The notes below the pieces were generated by a model. That model saw nothing but the letters and a program-made list of their open reading frames with translations. It was not told the origin of the DNA and ran no database searches. Shown piece after piece: positions 37,012 to 48,753 of a DNA stretch of 64,000 bases. This DNA is from Argopecten irradians (Eukaryota; Mollusca; Bivalvia; Pectinida; Pectinidae): the NCBI RefSeq assembly GCF_041381155.1, contig NC_091135.1:60300567-60364566 (forward strand), written 5' to 3'. Made by a program: the position numbers and the translations under genes. The number at the start of each line of letters is the position of its first letter. Within the stretch, counting starts at the first letter, position 1.

Positions 37012-40000
37012 GTATGTTAATCATAGAGTGAGATAATTTATCACTACCAGTAATTTCTGTCTTCATTACCCGGTATTTGATTTTATATTCATAAAACATC
37101 AGAAAGCAACCTTATACATATACAGAGATAGAGACTATGAAAATGAAATAGATTCTTGCAAGAGTAAAATATCTTATTAAGGAGTGAATATGTACCCTAT
37201 TTATCTCATAAAATCTTTTAAATGATTTTGATGGTAAGAAAATGTAAAAATAAAATAGACCAAAGACTACCATGTGTTACAATTATTAATAAAAGAAATT
37301 TTGTACAATATTGAAAATAATTAGTTTCTACTCAAGGATCATTTTATGCTATACAATACAGTGATTTTTTAATGTGAGAACACATGTTATACATATTTGT
37401 ACTTTGTAAGTTATAATTAAGGAATGACAATGGTTGTCACTGTGATGTAATAAAGTAAAATGATCTATACTTAGTTCTCTCTGTAGTCTTCTCTAATATA
37501 CTTTATTACAGTACATCACAGACAATTATCTCTATCTTTATTTTCATGAAGCCAACATATTATTTATTAGCTTGGTTTTAGTCATGTCATCAGTACCATT
37601 GTACTAAGATTGAATTTGGCATGGAAGACTACTTTAGGTGTAAGTTTTACAGAATAAATATTGTATTAATAACAAGACTTATATATTTGTACATATAATA
37701 TTATATTTGAGTCGTACAGATGGTGAAGGAGTCCTACTATGTGGATAAGTCTGTATGTACAAAGGAAAGCTTTGCAGATTTAGTGACAGTGACAGACCAG
37801 GCTGTAGAGAAGATGATCATAGACTCGCTGACACAGAAATACCCTACACACAAGTTTGTATTGGATCTTATTTGTAATGATAATGTGTCCTATTTAATGC
37901 TTTTATTTCATGGAGAAGATGTCAGGTCATACTTGCATTCATCATTCTTTCTACTGCCAACTGAACATATATTAATAACAGTATACAGAATTTTGTGAGG
38001 AGATGACCTCATCCATTTTTAGTATTTTATATAGAGTGTGACCATATGGTTACACACAATACTGGTATGAGAGATATGTTATAGGTTTATTGTATTTTAT
38101 GTAGAATGTGACCGTATGGTTACACACAATACACATATGAGAGATATGTTATAGATTTATTGTATTTTATGTAGAGGGTGACCGTATGGTTACACACAAT
38201 ACTGGTATGAGATATATGTTATAGGTTTGTTGTATTTTATGTAGAGTGTGACCGTATGGTTACACACAATACTGGTATACAGAATTTTGTGAGGAGATGA
38301 CCTACATCCATTTTTAGTATTTTATGTAGAGGGTGACTGCATTGTTACACACAATACTGGTATGATAGATATGTTATAGGTTTATTGTATTTTATGTAGA
38401 GGGTGACCGTATGGTTACACACAATACTGGTATACAGAATTTTGTGAGGAGATGACCTACATCCATTTTTAGTATTTTATGTAGAATGTGACCGTATGGT
38501 TACACACAATACTGGTATGATAGATATGTTATAGGTTTATTGGAGAAGAATCTGTGTCTGAGGGAAAGAAGTGTGATTGGACAGATGATCCTACCTGGAT
38601 TATAGATCCTATTGATGGAACAGCCAACTTTGTACACAGGTACTGTGTAGGATATTATAAATCCGCTATTGATGGAACCAAAAATAAGCATGTCCATTTT
38701 ACAATAAAATGACATAATGATACTTACAAGAGAAGATAATCTGCACATTAAAAAGCACCTTGTGTAAAATTAATATAAAGTTACAAATTACCTGTACTAA
38801 TCAATATAACTGATTCATTTGTTGTCTTTTTGTGTTGCAGCATTTCTAACAACTGTGTATGTATAGGACTGTCAGTTAATAGAAAGGTAAGTTAAAATCA
38901 CATTCTGAAAAGGAAAGATATTCCCATACACAGAAAAAGCCAAAATTTTGTAAGAATAGATTGTTTAGCATATACATATTGAAGTTGATAATCCCTTGGA
39001 GCAGTTTTGGCAAGTTACAAACTTGTCAAATATAAGTATACCTACGTACTATATCAATACATTTTATAGTGTTCATCAACTTATCACATTGGTAAACACT
39101 AACAATTCTACATGATATTATATCATAATCAGGGGCGTATCCAGATGTTAATTCACCAAAAGGCAGTGTCGATGCTATATTAACCTGTCATAATCCATGC
39201 CTGGTAACATTTTAATGATCCGTGAACTAGGAGACAATGACTGGTTACCTTTAAACATTTCTCATGTCCTTTCCCAGATTGTTGTAGGTGTTGTTTATCT
39301 TCCTATAACTGACCAAATGTACACAGCTGTCAAAGGTCAAGGAGCATTTTGTAATGACAAAAGGATTTCAGTGTCAAAAGTTTCAGGTGAGAATAATGTT
39401 TATCTAAAACCTCGTTTTGATCAGGAACATTATATGTGTATCCTGTCCTAACATTCAATCTTACACAGATCAATGTTGTCTTTAATTCCTGAAAAAATGG
39501 AAATAATTTCCTTTCTTTAGTTCTGACAACTGTTTGTTATCCAATGCTTTATTCTGAAAGTATCGTACAGATCTGAAGAATTCTGTGTAGTACATCCCAG
39601 TTCTGCCCGCCTTATGTATCTCTGTTTTATCAAACAGATCTAAAGAATGCTATGGTTTACACAGAGGCAGGCAATAGTCGACAACCTGAAGCCGTACTCA
39701 CCAAGATTGAAAACATGAAAAATATTGTCTTTGCTTCTCATGGGTGAGTGTTGACAATGTTCTGTTGAATGCTTTATCTGCAAATATCCAATGAAGCATC
39801 TTAAAAATAAGTTGGTATAAAGAACTCAATGAGTAGGTCACAGTTTGGTCTTCAAGGATAAATGATATTTATAATAGGATGACATTCTGCAAATATATGT
39901 TTCTGTAACTTGAATCTGCAACAGGTCTTCCCCAGACCAGTCACTACAGCAGTATAGACACATTATTCTTCACTGTATCTGTCTTTTACTCCAGGATTCG

Positions 40001-42545
40001 GTGTTTGGGGTCCGCAGCAGTCAACATGTGTATGATAGCCCAGGGCAGTGGCGATGCATACATTGAGTACGGAATCCACATCTGGGATATTGCTGCCTCT
40101 GGTATCATCGTTGAAGAAGCAGGCGGAGTTCTTATGGATCCATCAGGTAATTATTTTTATGCATATGAGGATTTAATAGAAACTTGTTCCTTAGAAACAG
40201 GAGCAGAATTATCAGATAGTATCTTAACATATCCTCTAAAAATGAAGTGTGTCCTTTGATGATATATTGTTAACATTAAATTTCAGACTATTTTACCTAC
40301 ATGTATATATTACCTCAAGGTCAGATTTGTTGAAGTATTAGGATGTCCCATTTAACTCCTCTCGGTTGTAAGGTTCAGTTGTCAGTAGGTACAAATTGTA
40401 GGTTAGTGATTTTTATCCTAGTACTCCAAGCTTTTCTCCACCTGCAAATCTTGATGTGCCTTAAATGACCTGGCTGTTGATAGAATATAAAACCATATAA
40501 ATACAACTAATTATTACCCAGTCTGATTCCTTTTCCCTTTATGTATCTATTTTAGATGATTATCAATAAAGGGCAGCAACTGCCAGCAATAGCACAACTG
40601 GATTAGGTTGCATAATCAGTGAAAATATGTTCATGAGAGTGAGCTTGGCTTATATGATGCCACTTTAGTGGTTCAGAGATGTGAATGAAGTGAGAAAAGG
40701 GAAAGTAACTCCTCAAGGAAAATACAGTTGAAGTTGTTAGACAAGTTAGACTGCTCTGATAGATTTGATTGATTATAGAATTAGACATTGCCTATTGATC
40801 TTAAATTTGTCATTTTAAAACTTGTTGCACCTGTAGTCAAATCAATATTCATTTTGTATTTAGAATATACCTGTTATCCAGAAATTTCGGTGGTTAAACT
40901 AGTTAGGAGGTCCAACAGTCTCTGAATAGCAGAGTCAAGTTTCACATGAAGCGGTTTGCATGTGCTTGATATAAATCTCCTGGAAATTTATAATGGATTT
41001 ACTCCATCAGCAAAACCTGACACTTCCTAAAATGACCATTACTTTATTAGCTCACCTGGCCCGAAGGGCGGGTGAGCTTACATATATGTCATGGCGCGAC
41101 CTCTGTCCGTCAACATTTCCTTTAAATCGCTACTAGCCATAAAGTTCTACATGGATTGTAACCGGCCACAAACATCCTTGGGGGAAGGGGAACAGAGTTT
41201 GTATAAATTTTGGCTCTGACTCCTCAGGGGCAGGAGGGGTGGGGCTGGGGCCCAATAGGAAAATAGAGGTAAATTCTTGAAATCGCTACTTATCATTGAG
41301 TTCTGCATGGATTGTAACCAAATTTTGCCAGAAACATACTCTGGGGAAGGGGAACAGGGTTTGTATAAATTTTGGCTCTGACCCCCCTGGAGCAGAATGA
41401 GTGGGGCCAAATAGGGAGATTAGAGGTAAATATCTAAATTACTTCAGAAAAAAACCAATGAACCTGTATTCAGAACATGACTTGGTATTGCAAACCAGGT
41501 GAGCGATACAGGCCCACTGGGCCTTTTGTTAGCTCGCCTATTCGAAGAATAGGGGGAGCTAATGTTGTCACCCCGGCGTCGGCGTCAGTGTTGGCGTCCC
41601 ATTTCACGTTAAAGTTTTTGAGCAAGTTTCTGTTTCGTCAATAGTTTAAGCTTAAGTCATCATAAATGTTTATGATTTTATTTTCCTTATGTGTATGGAT
41701 GCTGAACGTGATAATACAACCAATTTGGGGTCCTTTAGGGGTTTTTTGAGTCTGTTAATTTGTCATATTTCCATGTTAAAATTTTTGAGCAAGTTTCTAC
41801 TTTGTCTATTGTTTAAGCATAAGTCATCATAAATGTTTATGATTTATTTTCCTAATGTGTATCAATGCTGAACGTGATAATATAACCAATTTGGGGCCCT
41901 TTAGGTGGTTTTTGAGTCTGTTAATTTGTCATATTTCCATGTTTAAATAGTAAATACTTGAATATCAACTTCTTCTGAAGGCGAGCTTTGCTGTTCTCCA
42001 ACAGCTCTTGTTTTAACACAGGACATGAAACACAATAAAAACAAATTTTAAAGATGCTCCACCGCTGACAAATGGTATTTTTTTACTTTTAAAAACAGGA
42101 GCAGACGATTTAGTATTTTTCTTCAGTTGCAAAATTTACTTAATTTACACCATTACTGACATTGAAAAGTTTGAGCTTCTAATTTTACTTCAAGTTGAAA
42201 ATATAAAAAATAATTAATTGCATCCCAAAAAAAATCTGTGGCACTATATCCTATATGGAATGAAGTACTGATTGTTCATGCACCAAAGGCAAAATAAATT
42301 ATTTTGTATTATTTTTTGTGTTAATTAGACCTTTATATACACGATTAAACACCAATTATTGTTCAAATAATGAATATCATTTATGCTCTGTCGGCGGTGG
42401 AGCATCTTCAAGTCTTTTCCATTTCTGTTTTTTTTCAGGGTCAGAGGTTGACTTTCTAAGCCGGGGAGTTCTCTGTGCTAGTACACCTGGTGTGGCAGCT
42501 GGTATCAGCAAAATCATCAAACCAGTGGAATTTGAAAGAGACTGA
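36949..42545 (+). CDS. IMPA1: inositol monophosphatase, complete eight-exon gene
   Basis: Mg2+-dependent, lithium-sensitive phosphatase that hydrolyses inositol 1-phosphate to myo-inositol in the cytosol, closing the phosphatidylinositol cycle. Exons 36949-37011, 37720-37853, 38535-38639, 38841-38886, 39278-39386, 39638-39743, 39995-40146 and 42439-42545 join in frame to 822 nt (273 aa; human IMPA1 is 277). Visible signatures: [15 protein letters not shown] (metal-binding Glu); [14 protein letters not shown] (two metal-binding Asp); [33 protein letters not shown] (third Asp). The motif has GTAN where most have GTTN. IMPA1 and IMPA2 cannot be told apart here; invertebrates usually have one. 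The last intron (2.3 kb) carries three mobile elements. Confidence 0.95.
37720..37853 (+). CDS. IMPA1: IMPase exon 2
   Basis: After GTCGTACAG|ATGGTG. It encodes [20 protein letters not shown], then [20 protein letters not shown], then YPTH and two bases of Lys. It ends ACACAA|GTTTGT (non-consensus but GT). Choosing this donor restores K-F-IGEES across the junction. Confidence 0.9.
37979..38534 (+). repeat. ~70-bp array copying the IMPase exon 3 acceptor
   Basis: About seven units of GTGACCGTATGGTTACACAC, AATACTGGTATGAGAGATAT and GTTATAGGTTTATTG, ending in GTATTTTATGTAGAG, plus three copies of a longer spacer (ACAGAATTTTGTGAGGAGAT, GACC..ATCCATTTTTAGTATT). Each complete unit carries GATATGTTATAG|GTTTATTG, identical to the real acceptor plus the first 8 nt of exon 3. 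Decoy AGs lie at 38094, 38154 (mutated next base), 38224 and 38379; the real one is at 38534. Confidence 0.88.
38535..38639 (+). CDS. IMPA1: IMPase exon 3 (metal-binding motif)
   Basis: Starts GTTATAG|GTTTATT and encodes [34 protein letters not shown], ending CACAG|GTACTG. It contains the catalytic Glu and the DPIDGT motif. Confidence 0.95.
38841..38886 (+). CDS. IMPA1: IMPase exon 4
   Basis: 46 nt, GTTGCAG|CATTTC to AAAG|GTAAGT, encoding (S)[15 protein letters not shown], equivalent to FPFVAVSIGFAVNKK in vertebrate enzymes. Confidence 0.92.
39278..39386 (+). CDS. IMPA1: IMPase exon 5
   Basis: TTCCCAG|ATTGTT to TTCAG|GTGAGA. Encodes [20 protein letters not shown], then [16 protein letters not shown]. 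GxGAFCN is a family hallmark. Confidence 0.94.
39638..39743 (+). CDS. IMPA1: IMPase exon 6
   Basis: AAACAG|ATCTAA to CATGG|GTGAGT. Encodes [20 protein letters not shown], then [16 protein letters not shown], equivalent to the VTELGSSRTPE region. Confidence 0.9.
39995..40146 (+). CDS. IMPA1: IMPase exon 7 (second motif)
   Basis: CTCCAG|GATTCG to TCAG|GTAATT. Encodes [20 protein letters not shown], then [20 protein letters not shown], then [15 protein letters not shown] holds the third metal-binding Asp. Confidence 0.96.
41050..41529. mobile_element. short modular element, ~157-bp core, inverted
   Basis: Begins AGCTCACCTGGCCCGAAGGGC and ends CAGGCCCACTGGGCCTTTTGTT. This is the reverse orientation of the element at 55499-57594. 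It has two core copies (TTTGTATAAATTTTGGCTCT; CATGGATTGTAACC). It lies in the last IMPase intron. Confidence 0.8.
41530..42015. mobile_element. modular element with ~155-bp core, GCTCGCC ends
   Basis: Begins AGCTCGCCTATTCGAAGAATAG and GGGGAGCTAA, and ends CTCCAACAGCTCTTGTTTT. It has two core copies sharing TTTTTGAGCAAGTTTCTRYTT, CATCATAAATGTTTATGATT and CAATTTGGGG. It lies in IMPase intron 7, directly beside the previous element. Confidence 0.7.
42051..42408. mobile_element. ~360-bp MITE, copy 1 (AAGATGCTCCACCGCTGACA ends)
   Basis: Inverted ends AAGATGCTCCACCGCTGACA and TGTCGGCGGTGGAGCATCTT. AT-rich interior with GTGGCACTATATCCTATATG. Homologues lie at 50706 and 53967. TTAA-like flanks (TTAA left, TCAA right) suggest a piggyBac-type target site, clearest in copy 3. 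Confidence 0.85.
42439..42545 (+). CDS. IMPA1: IMPase exon 8 (C-terminus)
   Basis: TTTTTCAG|GGTCAG to the TGA at 42543-42545. Encodes [20 protein letters not shown], then [15 protein letters not shown]. Its acceptor is only 30 bp from the end of a MITE that fills the intron end. Confidence 0.92.
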
Positions 42546-43113
42546 AAATGATGATGCAGTAAAAATTCATTAAAAACAACTTCTTATCAATATGTAATAT
42601 ATGATATTTACTATGATATTGTTATGTAATTTGCACCATATTGATGTTTAAACAGTCAAGAACATTTAACTTAACTAGTCCAAGTGGCTATCATGATATC
42701 TATGGTCCAATTTGTCAAAATATGTTGAACTCGTTTTGTCATAAATTCTATTCAATTTAGTTACATAAAGAATGGTATTCAGCTTTGATAAAACAGGGAA
42801 TGTCACCATTCAAATACTTCTGAATTACATCTGCCTGAAACAATAGATCTCCACAAAGAGTGAAGTATCTTTGATCATTTACATGTACATGTTCTATGAG
42901 TGTAATGTGTGTTAATTGAGTCCTTTGTAATCATCACATTTCCATTTCAAATTTGTTTTAAGAAGACTGTCTAGTCATTTTTATTACACATCTGTATGCT
43001 TTAATTTTTGTTAGAAATATTGATATGTTTAGGTCTAAAATGCTTCACCTCAGGTTCCAGGTTTGTATGGGTATACCATCCATAAAGTTTGTTTAATAAG
43101 TGTATATTACTTA
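42546..43113. other. IMPase 3' flank
   Basis: AT-rich sequence expected to hold the 3' UTR of the IMPase gene. I see no further coding signal. Confidence 0.5.
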
Positions 43114-43715
43114 CTGTATTTGACCGCAAATAAGACCCCCCACCTATTTTGACACATTTCCAGACTTAGGGGGGATGTCTGCAAATAAGACCCCCACCTA
43201 TTTTGACACATTTCCAGACTTAGGGGGGATGTCTGCAAATAAGACTCCCACCTATTTTTCAGTTTACTGGATGATGGATTTGAGCAATGGAGTAATTGAA
43301 AATGTCACCAAAATGACTTTGTATTGGGACTTATTTTTGTTTGTTTTATCGTCATAGAAAAATCATGTAGTAAACACCTGTTTGTGTGCTTGTTATTTTT
43401 GTCATTTAATTCAAGTTAATTCAAGGGTGATTTATTTTAATTATCAATAACTACGAATTTTGGACGATGCTCATATTTGAAATGAGTTTATTTTCAAAAA
43501 AATACGCCGATACATGTTTCCATGAACACTTCATATTAGCATGGTCAACACATTTTAGTGTTCGTATGGCTTGTCATTTTTTTACATGAGTCGGCAAAGA
43601 TATTCGTCATTGATGCACGTCGTTTCTGCAGTCGTGGATTCTAACTCAATACAATCATTACCTAAAACATCTACTTAAGGCATTTACAGTTTCAAATACA
43701 TAAAGTAAACTGCGT
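43114..43715. mobile_element. truncated copy of the CCGTATTT..GCAAATAAGAC transposon
   Basis: Starts CTGTATTTGACCGCAAATAA after TA (43112-43113). It has two tandem GACCCCC..ACCTATTTTGACACATTTCC stretches and then interior sequence matching 26830->26280 in inverse order (ACTACGAATT..TGGAC, AAAATACGCCGATA). It lacks the far end, so it is immobile. Confidence 0.78.
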
Positions 43716-43779
43716 GAATCCATCCACAGGTAATTTCTTTTTTAAATGTCATTGATGTAATAATGTTTTCCTTGGTGAT

Positions 43780-44147
43780 TCTCTTCAGCTGTTGCTAACT
43801 TCATTGGTGATTCTTATCATTTATACAAATTTTTGGTGGTGGTTCTAACCAGCTTTATTTAGTAGTACAGTACGTACTTTAATTGGTTCTAAACAGCTTT
43901 ATATACTAGCACAGTACATACTTTAATTGGTGGTGGTTCTAACCAGCTTTATATACTAGTACAGTACATACTTAAATTGGTTCTAAACAGCTTTATATAC
44001 TAGTACAGTACGTACTTTAATTGGTGGTGGTTCTAACCAGCTTTATACACTAGTACAGTACATACTTAAATTGTTCTAACCAGCTTTATATACTAGTACA
44101 GTACGTACTTTAATTGGTGGTGGTTCTAACCAGCTTTAATATGATTA
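43780..44147. repeat. ~50-60-bp minisatellite
   Basis: Five to six imperfect units of GGTTCTAACCAGCTTTATAT, ACTAGTACAGTACATACTT and AAATTGGT(GGT). It ends where the pogo-like MITE begins. Confidence 0.8.
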
Positions 44148-44670
44148 CAGTGGACCCTCGATAATCCGGACACCTTCGTTCCCAGCCTAAACCGTCCGGA
44201 TTACGAGTTTTCCGGACTGCCGAATTCCGTGTTCTTAGTCAATTAAATTGTCTTGTACGAGTTACTCCCCTTGACCTTGTAATTGATGATAGGCTTTTAT
44301 GTAATATACGTGTATCATAATTAATACTTCGTTTGTTATGATTTATAGGTATTTTTATATCATTACGTTAAAAATATTGAATAAACGTATTTCTTCTTCA
44401 AAATATGAAACCTAAAGCCATTAATTGTTAATTGTGTACTACGTATGCATATAGCTACGTATCCCACTCTTGATCTATCGTACGGCAAATTGCCTAACAA
44501 AGGATCAATATCATCTACGTTCTTGGCATCAAAAAAACTATGATAACAAATAATATACGAATTTCCGGACTAGTGAGTATAAATAACGTTACGGAAATTC
44601 GTTCCCTGACATTTCCGTTAGGATTGTGAGTTTTCCGGACTACCGGTGTCCGGATTATCGCGGGTCACTG
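44148..44670. mobile_element. pogo/Tigger-like MITE, 523 bp
   Basis: Terminal inverted repeats CAGTGGACCCTCGATAATCC at the left and GATTATCGCGGGTCACTG at the right, flanked by TA on both sides (44146-44147, 44671-44672). CAGT..CGATAATCCGGA ends and TA target duplication are typical of pogo/Tigger elements. Internal GTCCGGATTA / TTTCCGGACT motifs recur. No transposase frame. Confidence 0.88.
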
Positions 44671-44904
44671 TATATGTGGTTGGTGGTTTATATCTAAGGC
44701 ATAGTTTTTATTCAGTTTTCTTCCTTTGTATTGGTTATTACCCTGGTGGTGGTTGTTTCCTTTCCCTAAAGGTGTTCTTCTGCATTATTTCCTCTTGTTG
44801 TAGATACAATGTATATATCTTGGTGGTGGTACTTCTAGATTTTTAATGTTTTTCACCAGTGATATTTGATTTAAAGGATTTCATCAATGGTTCAATCATC
44901 CGTT

Positions 44905-45062
44905 TATACCTGGTTCATTGGTTTTAATGAGTTTACCTGGTTCATGGGTTTTAACGAGTTTACCTGGTTCATTGGTTTAAACGAGTTTACCTGGTTCATT
45001 GGTTTTAACGAGTTTCCCTGGTTCGGTGGTTGACACGAGTTTACCTGGTTCGTTGGTTTCAA
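44905..45062. repeat. 27-bp minisatellite (~6 copies)
   Basis: Unit TTTACCTGGTTCATTGGTTTTAACGAG. The 27-nt length keeps a frame open on the minus strand (repeating NSLKPMNQV), which is a by-product of period rather than evidence of a protein. Confidence 0.85.
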
Positions 45063-45540
45063 CAAGGTGGATGCATGGTATTTTTGTTTAGTGTCACAGG
45101 TGAAACTTACCTTGAATTTCATTTTGTTGGTACCTGTGGTTCTAGGTGGTGGTACTGTAAGTTTTGTGATCATTAATTCTCCCCCCAAACTGAAGTTAGA
45201 GATGCTGGTCAGCCAATTAGCTCCATCTTACTTCTTATCATTATTCTTGATATTATATTTGTGAGACCTTACTTTTATTAAGGGGACATGATGACCAAGT
45301 GGTTGTACCAACATATTACCATTGTTTGAATCCCACATGGAATATTTGTTTGGTATTAACTGTAGGTCGCTGGTTTTTCTCTGGTTACTACCATCTCCTA
45401 AACCTGCCACTTCCTTAAATGATCTTGATAATTCAAAGGATGTAAAACAAAAACAAACACATGTGAATAAAATTAATTAAGCATATGCATCCAAGGAAGT
45501 GTATCATTACAATATGTCAAAAACCCCAGGTACATATATA
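45063..45540. other. no feature seen
   Basis: Intergenic sequence between the minisatellite and the next MITE. No exon, repeat or RNA gene recognised. Confidence 0.5.
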
Positions 45541-45927
45541 CTTAGCTCGCTGACAAAAAATATATATATATAAATATTAGTATGCATGGGTCAATGAAGT
45601 AATATCAACAGTTATTTTCCATATAACACTGGATCGTTATAGACATATGTCTGTAGGATACAAATTACTTAAAGTAGTAAATATAGGGCAAAGTAATTCT
45701 AATAGTGTGGACAAAAGATTGTCAAATTTTCTGAGTACATATATAGGGGTCAAAGAAGTAATATCAACAGGATATTCCAGATGACACGGGATCCAATCAA
45801 ACATATGTCTTGATAAAGTGGCAGATCGCTTCGAAAATTTTGTCAATTTTTTTTGTCCACACGGTTGGAATTACTTCCTTGTCCCATGAGTACATATATA
45901 TATATATTTTTTTGTCAGCGAGCTAAG
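45541..45927. mobile_element. MITE with CTTAGCTCGCTGACAAAAA ends
   Basis: Inverted ends CTTAGCTCGCTGACAAAAA and TTTTTGTCAGCGAGCTAAG about 387 bp apart, each followed inwards by a TA-dinucleotide run. The inside holds two imperfect sub-copies around AAGTAATATCAACAG and CATATGTCT. Flanking CCAGGTAC / GTACCTGTGG extend the symmetry. Confidence 0.82.
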
Positions 45928-46854
45928 TACCTGTGGTTTAACTCTACAAGCACTGAATTATTTATACATTGTACTAATATACATTATTGATCTCAAAACC
46001 GACTTTATGTCTGTACTCTCAAGAAGACATAAGATTGTTTAAAGCAAGAAAAGTGCTAATTGTTAGAAGTGTATATACATGTATTTATAAAGAAATCCAC
46101 TTAATTGATGGGATTTTGATACCTGTTCAATGTTTTTCTGATAAGATTTTGTATCCATTGATACTTTCTTTTATAGTTTTTATATGAGTAGCTATCATCT
46201 AGTCCAGGGATGTACATTGTATCCCTGTCTGTCCGTATATATGTATCATATTATTCCAATCCGTCTAATGATATGGTCTGTTTTACAATCATCAGAATTC
46301 TAAGTCACACCAACATATATATAGACAAAATGTAATTTTGTTACCTTGGGGTTAAAGGTGCTGAAAAATGAATACCCAGTACATACAGCAGTTTCATTTA
46401 ATACTTTTAAAAGGAAAGTTTGAAAGCAGATACTGAAGGGCTTTACAAGGAAAGTACCTGTAATGAAATAGTATAACCCAACTGATTTAAGCATTCTTTA
46501 TATGTTCTTTTACTTTTGTAGTTAACCTGACTGTTGTGTATTAATTTAACTGTTTTGTATCCTATTTGTTGTATGTTTAATGGATACACAGAATAATCAA
46601 TTCAAACGTTTCTGTTTATCCAACATTTTTAGTACATGTATATTTATATGACAGTCATTTACATTCAGCCAAATGGATGTTATATAGTTGTGGTGTCATT
46701 ATGATTTCACAAATGTATCGAGAGATTTCACTTTTCCATTAAATACTGGTGGCTTTAATATTTTATCTTATATTTAGAAAATTTGAATTCCAGACAAAAA
46801 ATTACTAGGTACATACCTGTAAAAACTTATTTATCAAATTATATGTTTTTTTGT
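45928..46854. other. no feature seen
   Basis: AT-rich intergenic sequence. Short frames only; nothing conserved recognised. Confidence 0.5.
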
Positions 46855-47160
46855 GTGTTTGACCCCCCGGGGGCCTGAGGGGCGGGGTCAAAAGGGGTCA
46901 ATTTGGCTATTTCCATATAAACGACTTCTTCTCTGAAACCAAGCATGGGATAGCACCCATAATGCAATAGTAGCATCCTTATAGGGTGGGGATTCAAAAT
47001 TGTACAAATGATGGGGCTGACCCCCCGAGGGCCTGAGGGGCGGGGTCAAATGGGGTCAATTTGGCTATTTCCATATAAACGACTTCTTCTCTGAAACCAA
47101 GCATGGGATAGCACCCATAATGCAATGGTAGTATCCTTATAGGGTGGGGACTTATTATCA
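46855..47160. repeat. two core units of a modular element (GGGGCCTGAGGGGCGGGGTC)
   Basis: Two tandem ~165-bp copies containing GGTCAATTTGGCTATTTCC, GACTTCTTCTCTGAAACCAA and ATAGGGTGGGGA. The same family is seen in inverse orientation at 49572. Element ends are not visible. Confidence 0.8.
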
Positions 47161-48520
47161 AATTATATGTTTTTTGGTGTTTTTTTTTAATTTTGCATTC
47201 GTGTAAAAAGACCATTAATTACGTTGGTTCGCTCAATGTGTGCGAAATTATGACAGTCAATCCATAAAGTCATATGTGCTGTGATTTTCATACCAACAGA
47301 TGAAAGTGTGTATTTAACCAGAACAGTAGTACATGTATGATGTCAGAAGGTGGGTGTCTATAGCTTCCTGGGAAAAAAATGGGTCAAACTTTTCGAGTAA
47401 TTGTGGTAATTTCATGTATACATACTGAATTGCAGTAAAAATATTTCTGTATGAAATCAACAGCAGCAGAGCTATCTAGGTATTACTTTAGTGTTAAAGT
47501 CAAATATGTCAATATAAGTGAGTGATGGAAGGTAAGAGTGATTTTACATATTTATAATATTTGATATTTTCACTAGATCAATATACATATTCTAATAAAA
47601 GTATCTTAAATATTATTTTGTCTTTGTAATACTTACAATTTCCTGCAGCTTGTATCTATAGTAATGAAGGCACCAGAATAATGTGTATATTGCGGCTCTG
47701 TATTACATTCAGTACATATATTTACATTCATTTGCCACTTCAACTACATAAACTAACCAAGACAAAGAGAAGTCTATGGGGTGTAACTGACACCCAAAAC
47801 GTGAACATTATGATGTCACTAATGTTGACATGGCATGTTTACGTCAACTGATCACCGTCAAAATGGCTGTTCCATCTCGTGGATTAAATTTTCGTTGATA
47901 AACAGTTTTCCTTGTCAATGTTAATGCAGAGACCCCAAAATGAGTTAATATGTAAATACAAGTATTAAACTATCTTCCTATAGCATCTATGGTCTATATT
48001 GATGCCGGAGCTTTGCAGACAATCTTCTCATGATATGCTCCAGCTTTAACCGAGGTTCCAGGTGACACATTCAATTCTGAAGTTTGTTACCTCAAACATT
48101 CTGATAATACTTTGATTCATGAGAACAAACAAAGTACAATAGATAGCACAGCTAAACGTAATGGTCCAATTCGAAGTCCTTATCACACTGTTGGGGTTAC
48201 TAATTTCACAGGTAGTTTATATTTGCTTTCTACCACATTAGTCAGTGTTATTCAACTCTCAGGGTATCAAATAAACGATGCAGCTGTTGATTAACAATTT
48301 GTTTATACCTCACGTATAAACTCTGTACGCATTCTGATTGGCTGACATGGTGAACTTTGACCGAACTACGTCTTTCTGAGTGTCGTGTCATCATTTGTCA
48401 ACGTCATCAATAATCGAGTGACGTCATGCTATGCTGTGATCGTCGCTTGACGCCAAAACTGCTGTTGGATAGTCGTATTTCTATCGGCTAAAAGCGGATA
48501 TAATTGTGGTAGAAACAGGT
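47161..48520. other. no feature seen
   Basis: About 1.4 kb intergenic, AT-rich. I find no exon with flanking splice sites and no clear repeat. Confidence 0.45.
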
Positions 48521-48522
48521 CA

Positions 48523-48678
48523 CACGACTCGTGGTTGTTGGATATGGAATTTATTCCACACTCATAAGTTATTTTTTTAAAGTTACAAAAGACACTCACT
48601 AAAGCTCGTGTCTTTTGTAACTTTTAAAAAAAAACTCAGTCGTGTGGAATAAATTCCATATCCAACAGCCACTCGTGT
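48523..48678. repeat. ~155-bp hairpin (inverted repeat)
   Basis: Arms pairing GTTGGATATGGAATTTATTC with GAATAAATTCCATATCCAAC and AAAGTTACAAAAGACAC with GTGTCTTTTGTAACTTT around a 12-nt loop. It may be the end of a larger element or a small foldback MITE. Confidence 0.8.
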
Positions 48679-48753
48679 AACCTCTATATAATCACAATTT
48701 CATTGCAATCTGCAAATTCTAAAGGTTAAAATATTATGAAAATTATTGACATA

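Noticed and set aside
37720-37998. IMPase exon 2 read through to 37998
   Set aside because: Residues after YPTHK do not match the family, while the GTTTGT donor at 37854 joins exactly to FIGEES.
44904-45188. Minus-strand frame with KPMNQVNSL nonapeptide repeats
   Set aside because: The 27-bp minisatellite keeps the frame open automatically; no flanking exon signals.
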